Positions 25,631-34,126 of a DNA stretch of 52,322 nt are shown here, one piece after another. The stretch lies in NCBI GenBank assembly GCA_937885815.1, contig CALABM010000235.1, positions 1-52,322 of the forward strand. The letters are read 5' to 3'. The translations under genes and the position numbers were made by a program. Position 1 is the stretch's first letter, and every line of letters starts with the position of its first letter. This stretch comes from an uncultured Verrucomicrobiales bacterium. Lineage in GTDB: Bacteria; Verrucomicrobiota; Verrucomicrobiia; Verrucomicrobiales; Akkermansiaceae. Under the pieces are notes generated by a model. It saw nothing but the letters and a program-made list of their open reading frames with translations. It was not told where the DNA came from and made no database searches.

Positions 25631-27160
25631 ATGAGCACAAGTGCAAAGGGAAAAGTTTATCTGGTAGGTGCCGGGCCCGGTGACCCTGAACTCATTACAG
25701 TCAAGGGGCTTCGCCTTTTACAGCAGGCTGATTGTGTGGTGTATGATGCCTTAGCGGATGCTGCTCTGCTTAGCCATACACCTCCCGGTTGTGAAGTGCT
25801 TTACGTTGGAAAACGTGCTGGCAATCATGCCATGCCGCAGGAGCAGATTAATGAGCTTCTGGTTTCATGTGCTTCTCGTCATGCCTGCACTGTGCGCCTG
25901 AAGGGGGGGGACCCCTTCGTGTTTGGCCGTGGTAGTGAAGAGGGACTTGCTTTGCTGCAGGCCGGAGTGCCTTGCGAAGTGGTACCCGGTATCACATCTT
26001 CCATTGCCGGTCCTGCCTCCGTGGGAATTCCTGTTACGCACAGGGGCTTGAGCTCACAGTTTACCGTATTTACCGGGCATGAGATGCCGGGTAAGACTGA
26101 AAGCGGTTTGGATATACCGGCCATTGCCGCTACTCGCGGTACCAAGGTTATTCTGATGGGAATGAGCCAACTGCGCACAACTCTTCAGGCTTTGATAGCA
26201 GCCGGTATGTCTCCGAATGAACCTGCAGCAGCTGTGCAGTGGGCTACGACTCCGCGCCAGAAGTGGGTGAAGGCCACTGCCGGTACGCTGGCTGACGCAG
26301 TGGATGGTGTTCTCGGCTCTCCTGCGGTTGTGGTGCTGGGGGATGTTGTGATGCTTGCGGATGCTTTGGCCCCTGCTGTTCCTGTTCGCCCGTTGGCAGG
26401 GAAGCGCATCGTGGTAACCCGCAGTAGAGAGCAGGCGAGTGCTCTTTCTGCGCGTCTGCGGGAGTATGGTGCTGATGTGATGGAGCTGCCCACTATCCGC
26501 ATTGTGCCACCTTCAGATCGTCAGGACTTTGCGGAAGCTGTGGTGGATAGCCCTCACTATGATTGGCTTATATTTTCCAGCCCGAATGGCGTGAAGAAGT
26601 TCTTTGAGGCCTTTTTTGCCGTGTATGAGGATATTCGCGAGCTGGGCGGTGCTCGTATAGCTGCTGTTGGGCCCGGTACCGCGGCCGAACTGAAGAAGTA
26701 CGGCTTAATGGTGGACGTGATGCCCCGGAAGGCCGTGGCTGAGGAGTTAATAGCTGAGTTTGACCGTAAGGGGGATGAGTTTGGCGGCGTGGCAAATGTG
26801 ACCATGCTCTGGATTCACAGTGAAAAGGGGCGTGATATCGTGTATAAAGAGCTGATGAAGCGTCAGGCTATTGTGGATGAGTGTATTGCCTATAATACTG
26901 TGCCGGAGACGGATGATCCCACCGGTGCCCGTGGTCGCCTGACTTCCGAAGGTGCGGATATTATCACCTTTACTAGCTCCAGTACCGTTCATAACTTTAT
27001 GGCTATGAATATTCCTCTGCCGGAAGGCTGCAGAGTGGCGAGTATTGGCCCCATCACCAGTGCTACTCTGAAAGAATATGGTATAGAGCCTGCTATCGAG
27101 TGTGAGAAGCATAACATAGAGAATCTGGTGGCCAGCATCCTTAAGAGTGAGACAAATTGA
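25631..27160 (+). CDS. fused uroporphyrinogen-III C-methyltransferase / uroporphyrinogen-III synthase
   Basis: A 509-residue bifunctional tetrapyrrole enzyme. Residues 1-245 are a SUMT (CobA/SirA type) with VGAGPGDPELITVKG, VRLKGGDPFVFGRG, VVPGITSSIAGPA and VILMGMSQL. Residues about 255-505 are a HemD-type synthase (GKRIVVTRSREQA, FSSPNGVKKFF, TFTSSSTVHNF, IGPITSATLKEYG). Together they make uroporphyrinogen III and methylate it to precorrin-2, on the way to siroheme or cobalamin. The domain order is the same as in some Gram-positive fusions. The start lies 14 bases after the deacetylase stop, and the end overlaps the hemA frame. It fits the B12 need of queG elsewhere in the window. Confidence 0.93.
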   Translation: MSTSAKGKVYLVGAGPGDPELITVKGLRLLQQADCVVYDALADAALLSHTPPGCEVLYVGKRAGNHAMPQEQINELLVSCASRHACTVRLKGGDPFVFGRGSEEGLALLQAGVPCEVVPGITSSIAGPASVGIPVTHRGLSSQFTVFTGHEMPGKTESGLDIPAIAATRGTKVILMGMSQLRTTLQALIAAGMSPNEPAAAVQWATTPRQKWVKATAGTLADAVDGVLGSPAVVVLGDVVMLADALAPAVPVRPLAGKRIVVTRSREQASALSARLREYGADVMELPTIRIVPPSDRQDFAEAVVDSPHYDWLIFSSPNGVKKFFEAFFAVYEDIRELGGARIAAVGPGTAAELKKYGLMVDVMPRKAVAEELIAEFDRKGDEFGGVANVTMLWIHSEKGRDIVYKELMKRQAIVDECIAYNTVPETDDPTGARGRLTSEGADIITFTSSSTVHNFMAMNIPLPEGCRVASIGPITSATLKEYGIEPAIECEKHNIENLVASILKSETN

Positions 27161-27186
27161 ACGCTGAAGTGGAAAGTGCGCCTCGG

Positions 27187-28224
27187 ATGCAGTGTCTGGG
27201 GGTGAATTATCGTACAGCTCCGGTGGCCGTGCGAGAGCGCTTTTCTGTGCCCCGTTCCCGGCTGGTGCAGGGGAATATTCTTCTGCATGGACTCTCAGGA
27301 GTGGAGGAGTGCGTACTGCTTTCCACCTGTAACCGCACCGAGATTTATTACTGGAGCTCGGAGCCGGAAGTCGCGTATGAGAGTATCTTAAATCACTTTC
27401 TTGGAGATGTAACGCAAGCTGATGAGCTTTCCGCCTGTTTCTATAATTTCTGTGCAGAGGAGGCTCTTGAGCATCTTGCAGCTGTCGCATCAGGGTTGGA
27501 CTCTATGGTTGTGGGCGAAACGGAAATTTTCGGGCAGATTAAGGATGCTTATCGGGCCGCTGTGGAGGGCGGTACTACCGCGACTTCTGCGAACCGAACT
27601 TTTCAGAGAATTTTTTCCATTGCCAAGAAGGTGCGCACGCAGACTCGGATTACGGCTGGCCCTACCTCTCTCGGAGCAGTTGCCGTACAGCTGGCTCACC
27701 GGGCTCTCGGCGGGTTGGAGGGTATCAATGTGTTGGTGGTTGGCGCTGGTGAAATTGCCCGCAGCACTGCGCAGAGCCTTATCTCACGAGGCGCTGAGAG
27801 TATTTTTGTTGCGAATCGCTCGTATGACCGCGCAGTGGCGCTTGCCGAACAGGTGGGCGGCCGTGTTATCCGTTTTTCCGAGTGGATTCCATACTTGGAG
27901 AAAATAGATATCGTCATCGTTTCTACAGCATCTCCGGTATATGTAGTGTCACCCTCTGTGCTGCGTGCTACTCAGGGCTCGCGAGAGGAAAGACCGTTGT
28001 TCTTGATTGATTTGTCTGTGCCGCGCAATGTAGACCCTGCCTGTTCCGAAGTGCCGGGGGTGCACGTATATGATATAGATGATATGGAGGCCATGGTGGC
28101 AGACACACGCCGGAGACGTTCTTCTGAGATTGAGCATGGGACTGTCCTCATTCGTGAGTGGATGCTTGAAAATGCCCCGGATTTGCTTTGCAGGCAGGTT
28201 GAGATTGCGAGAATTGCAGATTAA
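27187..28224 (+). CDS. hemA: glutamyl-tRNA reductase
   Basis: Reduces glutamyl-tRNA to glutamate-1-semialdehyde, the first step of C5 tetrapyrrole synthesis. Motifs: GVNYRTAPVAVRERF, STCNRTEIY with the catalytic Cys, GLDSMVVGETEIFGQIKDAY and VGAGEIARSTAQSL (NADPH site). It lies directly after cobA-hemD. I chose ATG 27187, where the protein begins as the family does. An alternative TTG at 27157 forms a four-base overlap with the previous stop and would add 10 residues; it is plausible through coupling. The C-terminal dimerisation domain is short: the protein is about 345 residues against roughly 420 for E. coli. Confidence 0.93.
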   Translation: MQCLGVNYRTAPVAVRERFSVPRSRLVQGNILLHGLSGVEECVLLSTCNRTEIYYWSSEPEVAYESILNHFLGDVTQADELSACFYNFCAEEALEHLAAVASGLDSMVVGETEIFGQIKDAYRAAVEGGTTATSANRTFQRIFSIAKKVRTQTRITAGPTSLGAVAVQLAHRALGGLEGINVLVVGAGEIARSTAQSLISRGAESIFVANRSYDRAVALAEQVGGRVIRFSEWIPYLEKIDIVIVSTASPVYVVSPSVLRATQGSREERPLFLIDLSVPRNVDPACSEVPGVHVYDIDDMEAMVADTRRRRSSEIEHGTVLIREWMLENAPDLLCRQVEIARIAD

Positions 28225-28304
28225 GTAAACTTTTTTTGATATTTTTTTGAACATATAGCTAACAGTAGCGGTCACACATTTTGAACAACCACAAAATCAC
28301 AATT

Positions 28305-28811
28305 ATGAAAAAGGATTTACAGGAACTGGCGCATGCGGATGAGGAGAAGCTGGTGAAGGAGCTTGCTTCCATGAGGGTGGAGCTAACCCCTGAGGCTGAT
28401 TTTGAAGCGCGGTTCCTGGCTGATTTTCATGAGCGGCTGGCTGAAACAGAGGCTCATGCGAAGGTTAAACTTCCTTTTTTTGCGCGAGTGAAAACAGCTA
28501 TTGCTTCTCCTTACGCTCGAGCTTGGTCTATGGCGGCTTGTGCCGTGGTGGTTGTTGGTTTTTTGGTAGGTGGTTTAGTGACTGTGCCTGAAGAGGATGA
28601 AGTTTCCGTTGTTTCAGTGATGAGTATTCCTTCCTCTAATACGGCGAGGATGGCTAGGATAGTTGAGTGTGACCCTATGACTGAGCCGTGTTGTGCGGCC
28701 GAAAATGCTGATATGGGTGTTTGTACAGTGGCAGCTGAGGCTAGTGATGCTGATGGGGAAGTGACTGCCAATGAGGAAAATGTTAAAGAAGAAGAGCAGG
28801 ACGGCGAATAA
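28305..28811 (+). CDS. small single-pass membrane protein, acidic tail
   Basis: A 168-residue protein, not recognised. Residues 1-70 are charged and helical (Lys/Glu-rich), one membrane helix spans about 76-97 (AACAVVVVGFLVGGLV). The extracytoplasmic part is Ser/Met-rich with three Cys (CDPMTEPCC) and a strongly acidic C-terminus (KEEEQDGE). The shape recalls an anti-sigma or membrane regulator, but no sigma-factor gene is adjacent. The ATG at 28305 is preferred to an in-frame TTG at 28281. A strong terminator follows at 28836. Confidence 0.6.
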   Translation: MKKDLQELAHADEEKLVKELASMRVELTPEADFEARFLADFHERLAETEAHAKVKLPFFARVKTAIASPYARAWSMAACAVVVVGFLVGGLVTVPEEDEVSVVSVMSIPSSNTARMARIVECDPMTEPCCAAENADMGVCTVAAEASDADGEVTANEENVKEEEQDGE

Positions 28812-28835
28812 TTGAGCTGTCCTTATGTGTTTTTC

Positions 28836-28860
28836 GGGGGGAATGTCCCCCCTTTTTTTT
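28836..28860 (+). terminator. terminator after the small membrane protein gene
   Basis: GGGGGGA-atg-TCCCCCC stem with an eight-T run. Separates the heme gene block from the 28916 gene cluster. Confidence 0.88.
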
Positions 28861-28879
28861 GCCAGTTCTGATTACAGGC

Positions 28880-28908
28880 TTGCAAATTGTGTAGATTTTT
28901 GCTATATA
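28880..28908 (+). promoter_or_regulatory. promoter of zinc-ribbon membrane gene, leaderless type
   Basis: TTGCAA-N17-TATATA with TGC before the -10, ending 7 bases before the GTG at 28916. It follows a strong terminator. Confidence 0.65.
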
Positions 28909-28915
28909 AGTCGGC

Positions 28916-30466
28916 GTGGAAAAGGAATGTATCAGGTGTAAGAATAAGTTTGTCGCGTCTACAGAAGAGCAGGACATTTGTCCAAAGTGCGTAGGCGAGG
29001 AATTTGCGCAGGCTGGTGTGTCTAACTCTTCAGTTGTTGCTGAGACTGTTGGTATGCACAAGCGCATACAGAAACGTCAGATTGCGAGAGCCACCCGCAT
29101 GCACCGTCTTTTGTCTAAGGATTCGCCGTACAGTCTTAGGGGGAAAGTTCGCTGTGCATTGGCCATTGTACTGTTCCTTGTGTGCGTCATTATTTTCATG
29201 ATTGGGGATAGTAGTATGATGAAGACTCCTATCAATCAACTTGAGACTCAGTATCAGCTGATGCTTTCCGTGGGGCTTTGTCTGTTTGCCTCAGGTTGCC
29301 TTATTCCGTCATTCCATGATCATAAGTTTATCATTTCGATTAGTGTTATCGTGATGATGAGTATGGGTGTGGCTATGCCTTTTATTTGGAAGGCGGAAGA
29401 CCCCGGGGTTGCTGGAAATCAGCACGTTGAGCCTGTGGTGGTTTCCCAGACGCCTGTTTCAGAACCAATGGCGGATGCTAATCCGGAAAACCATGCGCCT
29501 GTGACTGTGCTTACCAATAATGATTTGGCCGTTTTTCGTCGGATTCATGACGAGCACCCGGGGCAACTTCATTATGCGATATATATGGATAACCAAACGA
29601 CGTCTACTCGCGCGTTGGTTCGAGAGGCCCTTACTCGCCTTCTGCAGTCTGAATATACTCGCGCTTATACCTGCCACGAGGGTGCTTTGTTTATAGTGGT
29701 GAATGTTCGCAGCCGCCGTGCAGATATAGCTGAAATCTTGTCTCGCTTCGGGCGAATTGTGAGCAGTAATCCGGAGGCTGGCGTTTATGAGGTGCACTTC
29801 AGCGCGGATAAGGCAAACATTGTGAGCCGCTACTCTCAGGATGTGCAGACTTCTCCTCGGAATCCTAACTTCGTGTCAGCGAACATCAGTGAGCTGATGT
29901 GTCTGGATACCATGCGAGTGCGTGCCGCTGCCCAAATGCTGGCCAATGTAGATGTGCAGATTTTGCGTACGGATATTCACAGGGCCATTCTTCAGGTGCT
30001 CAGAGACCCGTGGGAAGCTGAAGAGGAAACGTATAAGGCTCTTATGGAAGCCCTTGTGACGTATGCACCTCGTGGTCATGAGGAGTCCGTGCAGCACATG
30101 CGAGTTTATTTTGATAGCTGCCGGGCAAATGGACGCCCCTTGTCTCAGAAGGTGGTGACTCGCCTCATCAATGAGAATCCGGCCGCGATGGTTGACCCCG
30201 TCGTGCAGATGTGGTCTGCTAATCCTGTGGCATGGGCGCAGATTATTGATAATCTTGGCTCACATGCTGAGGATAAGTTGTTGGCTGATGTTTCTGCGGA
30301 TTCGGAGTTGCAGCGTCTTGATTCTACACTTAAATACCTTGCAGATTATGGAACGAAAAAGGCGATTCCCTTTGTGGAGAGTCTTCTGAACCACTCAGAT
30401 TCTCTCATCAGCCACAAAGCTGAACGCACTCTGCGTGCCATTCGTAATCGCCATCCTGATCGTTAA
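28916..30466 (+). CDS. zinc-ribbon membrane protein with C-terminal helical repeats
   Basis: A 516-residue protein of unknown function. It begins with a CxxC...CxxC zinc ribbon (Cys at about 5, 8, 22 and 25), then a basic stretch, and three membrane helices around residues 80-160. A large domain of about 330 residues ends with HEAT-like helical repeats (KYLADYGTKKAIPFVESLL...KAERTLRAIRN). The start is GTG: TTGCAA-N17-TATATA (28880-28908) ends 7 bases before it, with no upstream in-frame start available. It opens a plus-strand run in which the next three genes follow within 45 bases each. Confidence 0.7.
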   Translation: MEKECIRCKNKFVASTEEQDICPKCVGEEFAQAGVSNSSVVAETVGMHKRIQKRQIARATRMHRLLSKDSPYSLRGKVRCALAIVLFLVCVIIFMIGDSSMMKTPINQLETQYQLMLSVGLCLFASGCLIPSFHDHKFIISISVIVMMSMGVAMPFIWKAEDPGVAGNQHVEPVVVSQTPVSEPMADANPENHAPVTVLTNNDLAVFRRIHDEHPGQLHYAIYMDNQTTSTRALVREALTRLLQSEYTRAYTCHEGALFIVVNVRSRRADIAEILSRFGRIVSSNPEAGVYEVHFSADKANIVSRYSQDVQTSPRNPNFVSANISELMCLDTMRVRAAAQMLANVDVQILRTDIHRAILQVLRDPWEAEEETYKALMEALVTYAPRGHEESVQHMRVYFDSCRANGRPLSQKVVTRLINENPAAMVDPVVQMWSANPVAWAQIIDNLGSHAEDKLLADVSADSELQRLDSTLKYLADYGTKKAIPFVESLLNHSDSLISHKAERTLRAIRNRHPDR

Positions 30467-30489
30467 CGATATTTATTGTCTTTTTCCTT

Positions 30490-33183
30490 ATGTCTACAAA
30501 TCTGGTCAGACTTCTGGCTTTTGTCGTAGCCGCCATGGTTGGCGGCTACATCGTGTCTTGGTTGTATGATGTGGCGTCCGCGCCCTCGGGGGCGACACCG
30601 GCTCGGCCGGTAGCCTCCGTTCCGGGAACGGGGACTCCTGATGATTCTGCTCCAGACTCAACGTCTTCTGATGATATAGACCCATCTCAGGGTGTGGTTA
30701 TTGATGAGGATGGTGGTGTAAGTACGAATGATTCTGACATGGCCGGCATGGACGTGGAGGGAGAGGATGACACCGCTTGGGAAGGAGCTGATGATGGCGA
30801 TGGCACCATAGAGCAGGATCCGAACTCATATATGCCGCAGCCTGCGCCCCCCGCGCCTCTGAGGGAAATTGCTGAGGCTGATGTGCCGGAAGACCCTGCT
30901 CAGCAGGTCATTCCCGGGGTATGTCCTACTGCGCGGGAACGAAGCATTGAACGCAATGCCAAAAAACTAGCAGAGGCGTATGATCGCTTGGAGAAACGCA
31001 ACGAAGGGCGTACTAATTTCCGCAGTGAAGACTATGCTCCGGACCGCTGGAAGCAGCCGGACGTGATTTACAAAGAGCTTCTGGAGAAAATACTGGGCAA
31101 GTTGGGGAACGGAAGTGATGAGGCTATTTGGGCTTTCCTCGCAGAGCCAGCCAACCGTCTGGACCTCGCGAGAATTACCCTTATCCGTAAGATTGGGTAC
31201 GAGGGCATACGCCGCATTACCGAGCAGCGCATGGGCTCGGCGATGCTCTTTGAGCTTACCAGTGATTTGGACTGGATAAATGGTGTGATGTACTCGGGCC
31301 CGACTGACCGTCTGGGGCAGGGGCTCATTTATCTGGCCGCCATTTACTCTCGCTATTCAGAAGATATGCAGGATCCGGTGGCCCGCCGTATAGCTGCCAC
31401 AACTGCCACAGAGTTTGCGCGTGAGCGTTATTCTGAGGCGGATATGCTCGCTCGTTTTGCATACTACTTCAGCAGTTTCCAAGAAGGTAAGCTGAATAAG
31501 ATATTTGATACACTCCAGTACTGGGAAACCCGAATTGTTACCGGTTGCCTTGAGCCTTCCGGTTGGGGGAGTCCGCAGTCTCTGGCATGGCAGCGAGATA
31601 ACGTGCGACTTCCCGCGGAGGGGTATCTGGGAGCATGTAACCAGCTTGTATACCGCCTGAGAAATGTGGCCGGTGACTCTGTGTTCTCCGGTGATTACCT
31701 CGGACCGATTCTCAAGTATACACGTAATACAACAGCTTGGGCCCACCGTGAAATCGGTGGTGTATGTGGTGCTTGCTCCCACTATGGTGCATATGGTGCA
31801 CTGGCGGTCGGTATTCCGGCCATGACCATGGGTGAACCCGGACACTGTGCCTACACCGTGCGCGTTGGTAATGATTGGAGAATGAGCTATTCCATTTATT
31901 GGCAGCACGGCATGCACAAAACATTCTGGGGGATGCACGACTGGGATTTCCTCATTCTCATGCAGGATTTGTACACGGACCGCCACAAGACTGTGGTTTC
32001 TGACCAGCTGCTTGCTCTTGCCGAGCTGATGGCCTCCCGCCGTATGACGAAGAGTGCGTTGGAGTGTTTTGACGCTGCTGTTATCAGCCAGCCTTTGAAC
32101 TGGCCTGCCTGGGTGGCGTATGCTGCATACCTGAAGCAGAAAGCGCCTGAAAATCGTGAAAAGTGGCAGGACTACCATGACCGTGTGGTGGAAACTCTTG
32201 CTGAGAAGTTCCACAACTGCGCCGCTACTCTTCTGAGCCGCTATGTGTACCCGCACTTACTGCCGCTTGTGCCGAATCGTCGTGATAGAAACAAGATGTT
32301 CGCCGCCTTCTTCAAGCAGTGTGATTCATATGGCACAAACCGCTGGGATATCGGTCCGCTGCTTACGGCTCACATCTCCGGGTGTCCGAATACAGAAGAG
32401 CAGCTTGCCTACATGAAGGAGGCTCTTAACGTCCTGATGGACAAGCCGGAGTATTCCGGTGCCGTGCTCGCATGGGGCTTGGATTATATCGCCTCCATTT
32501 CAACTTCCACTGAGGAAAATGAGCGCCTTCAGGAGGAGTTTAGTGAGCTTATTGTTAAGACGATGAGCCGCGCTCGCGCTACCCGCTCCACTATTGATGC
32601 TACTTGGGCTGCACTTGGCGAGGCCATCTACACCTCTGCCTCGAATGGTGACAGGCGCACATTCCAGGCCATTGGCCGCTTGGCATACCGCAAGTGTAAG
32701 AAGAAGTTCCCCCGTAACCGCTTCCGTTTCCGTGGGTTCCCTGGTAGAATCGTGTCCGCGAATGGTCTTATCCGCACGGCTACAACGCTTTCTCCCGGCC
32801 AGATGCCTCACTGCTGTTTGCACTGGGCTGTACTTCAGAAGCATGGTGGTAACATTCCTGCCAAGTTTGAAGGAAACTCCGGCATGACGGTTGAGCTGGA
32901 GGATAACTCTCGCCTCAGCGGTGTGGTTTGCTTGTTTGGCGAAAATGCCCGCCGTGACCGCGACTTCAAGATTGAGGTGTCAGATGATGGCCAGAACTGG
33001 GCTCCGGTGCGTGCCACCTGCGATGTATCCGGTGCAGTGCTGCGCTGTGATTTGAGAGATGCTTCTCCCTCTGCCCGCTTCGTAAGATTGCTTCGCGAGG
33101 GCGATAAATGGGAATCCTCCGTTGTTGGGTTCTACGTGTATGGCAAGCGCCTGCGTGAAAGTGCGAATACTGCCGCAGAGTAG
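30490..33183 (+). CDS. large anchored protein with transglutaminase-like core and C-terminal discoidin-like domain
   Basis: An 897-residue protein with an N-terminal membrane anchor (residues 6-26), a low-complexity Pro/Asp/Ser linker (30-120) and a helical region. A core at about 418-475 has VCGACSHYGAYGA followed by GIPAMTMGEPGHCAYTVRVG. That spacing of Cys426 or Cys429 and His452 resembles transglutaminase-like cysteine hydrolases. TPR-like helices follow (about 500-580). The last 120 residues (SGVVCLFGENARRD, FKIEVSDDGQNW, ARFVRLLREGD) look like an F5/8 type C carbohydrate-binding domain. An extracytoplasmic enzyme or adhesin is likely. The transglutaminase idea rests on short motifs only. 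Confidence 0.7.
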   Translation: MSTNLVRLLAFVVAAMVGGYIVSWLYDVASAPSGATPARPVASVPGTGTPDDSAPDSTSSDDIDPSQGVVIDEDGGVSTNDSDMAGMDVEGEDDTAWEGADDGDGTIEQDPNSYMPQPAPPAPLREIAEADVPEDPAQQVIPGVCPTARERSIERNAKKLAEAYDRLEKRNEGRTNFRSEDYAPDRWKQPDVIYKELLEKILGKLGNGSDEAIWAFLAEPANRLDLARITLIRKIGYEGIRRITEQRMGSAMLFELTSDLDWINGVMYSGPTDRLGQGLIYLAAIYSRYSEDMQDPVARRIAATTATEFARERYSEADMLARFAYYFSSFQEGKLNKIFDTLQYWETRIVTGCLEPSGWGSPQSLAWQRDNVRLPAEGYLGACNQLVYRLRNVAGDSVFSGDYLGPILKYTRNTTAWAHREIGGVCGACSHYGAYGALAVGIPAMTMGEPGHCAYTVRVGNDWRMSYSIYWQHGMHKTFWGMHDWDFLILMQDLYTDRHKTVVSDQLLALAELMASRRMTKSALECFDAAVISQPLNWPAWVAYAAYLKQKAPENREKWQDYHDRVVETLAEKFHNCAATLLSRYVYPHLLPLVPNRRDRNKMFAAFFKQCDSYGTNRWDIGPLLTAHISGCPNTEEQLAYMKEALNVLMDKPEYSGAVLAWGLDYIASISTSTEENERLQEEFSELIVKTMSRARATRSTIDATWAALGEAIYTSASNGDRRTFQAIGRLAYRKCKKKFPRNRFRFRGFPGRIVSANGLIRTATTLSPGQMPHCCLHWAVLQKHGGNIPAKFEGNSGMTVELEDNSRLSGVVCLFGENARRDRDFKIEVSDDGQNWAPVRATCDVSGAVLRCDLRDASPSARFVRLLREGDKWESSVVGFYVYGKRLRESANTAAE

Positions 33184-33226
33184 GAAAGTTTAGAAAAGAA
33201 TTAACCCTGCATATTCAGATAAGATT

Positions 33227-34114
33227 ATGTTCCGAGTCATTTCAATGTTTTTGTTCGCTGTTACGGCTATTCTTGCACCCGGGCTGGAGGCGGCAGAGTA
33301 TCAGACCGCACTTGGTAAGGCATCGGATAGGAAACCTGTAGTGCTTTTTTGTTATGGTGCAAATTATGACCGTATCAGCGAGCAGCTCCGGGAGGATTTT
33401 GTACGCCGCCGTCAGATTATGCGTTATGTTCGCGGTGCTGTTTTCCTAGAGGTTCCCGTGTACCAGCTTCCTAATGAGCGTGAGCAGCGCGAGTATCGTA
33501 AGGTGATGGGGGATGCCTCTTTGCCTGGTGGTATTTGGAGTTATCCTTGTTTGGCGGTTGTGGATGGGCAGGGAAACTTGCGTGGTGTGGTGCAGGGGGC
33601 TGAGCAGATGAAGGACGCTGAAACAGCCGGTACTGCCGTTCAGAGGATTATTGAAGATTACAGAGAGCAAGAAGACCTCTTGCAAAAGGCTCGCAGGGCC
33701 AGCGGTCAGCGTCAGACTGCATTCTTGGCTGAGGCTGCGGATATGCCGAATGTGCGCATGCCTGCCAATCCGCTTGGTCAGGGGGTGAGCACCGGGCTGG
33801 GATCTCTTGCAACAAACGCCACCGGTATGCTTGAAGTGGGGCAGAAAATGCAGGAAATGAGCCTTGATGCTGCCCATCGGTTTGTGCGCGCATTTATTGC
33901 TGAGGGGTGTTATTCTCGCCGTCAGCGCCAAGAAATCATAGCTGCCTATGCCGGACACGTACGCCGTAATGGTGGTTCAGCCGCGCGCATGCGCGCCATT
34001 TATAATGAGATGCGCAATATTGACCCCACCTCCATCTATGGGGCGTATGCTGAAGGTGCTATAGAGCGTTGGGTGCTTCCTCAGGAGCAGCGTGCTGCCG
34101 GCTCACAACAGTAA
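33227..34114 (+). CDS. secreted thioredoxin-fold-like protein lacking CxxC
   Basis: A 295-residue protein with a signal peptide ending near GLEAAE. Residues about 30-140 have the order of a thioredoxin-like domain: helix, KPVVLFCYGANYD (strand and would-be active site), a strand VFLEVPVY, then YPCLAVVDGQGNLRGVVQG with the cis-Pro turn. The CxxC is replaced by GANY, so it is not a redox enzyme in the usual sense. The C-terminal half is helical and basic. It is 43 bases after the transglutaminase-like gene and 12 before cstA, probably in one transcript. Function unknown. Confidence 0.65.
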   Translation: MFRVISMFLFAVTAILAPGLEAAEYQTALGKASDRKPVVLFCYGANYDRISEQLREDFVRRRQIMRYVRGAVFLEVPVYQLPNEREQREYRKVMGDASLPGGIWSYPCLAVVDGQGNLRGVVQGAEQMKDAETAGTAVQRIIEDYREQEDLLQKARRASGQRQTAFLAEAADMPNVRMPANPLGQGVSTGLGSLATNATGMLEVGQKMQEMSLDAAHRFVRAFIAEGCYSRRQRQEIIAAYAGHVRRNGGSAARMRAIYNEMRNIDPTSIYGAYAEGAIERWVLPQEQRAAGSQQ

Positions 34115-34126
34115 AATCCACAGATT

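Noticed and set aside
31357..32256. A 299-residue minus-strand frame opposite the transglutaminase-like gene
   Set aside because: Antisense shadow with no start signal; the plus-strand protein has domain structure and continuous context.
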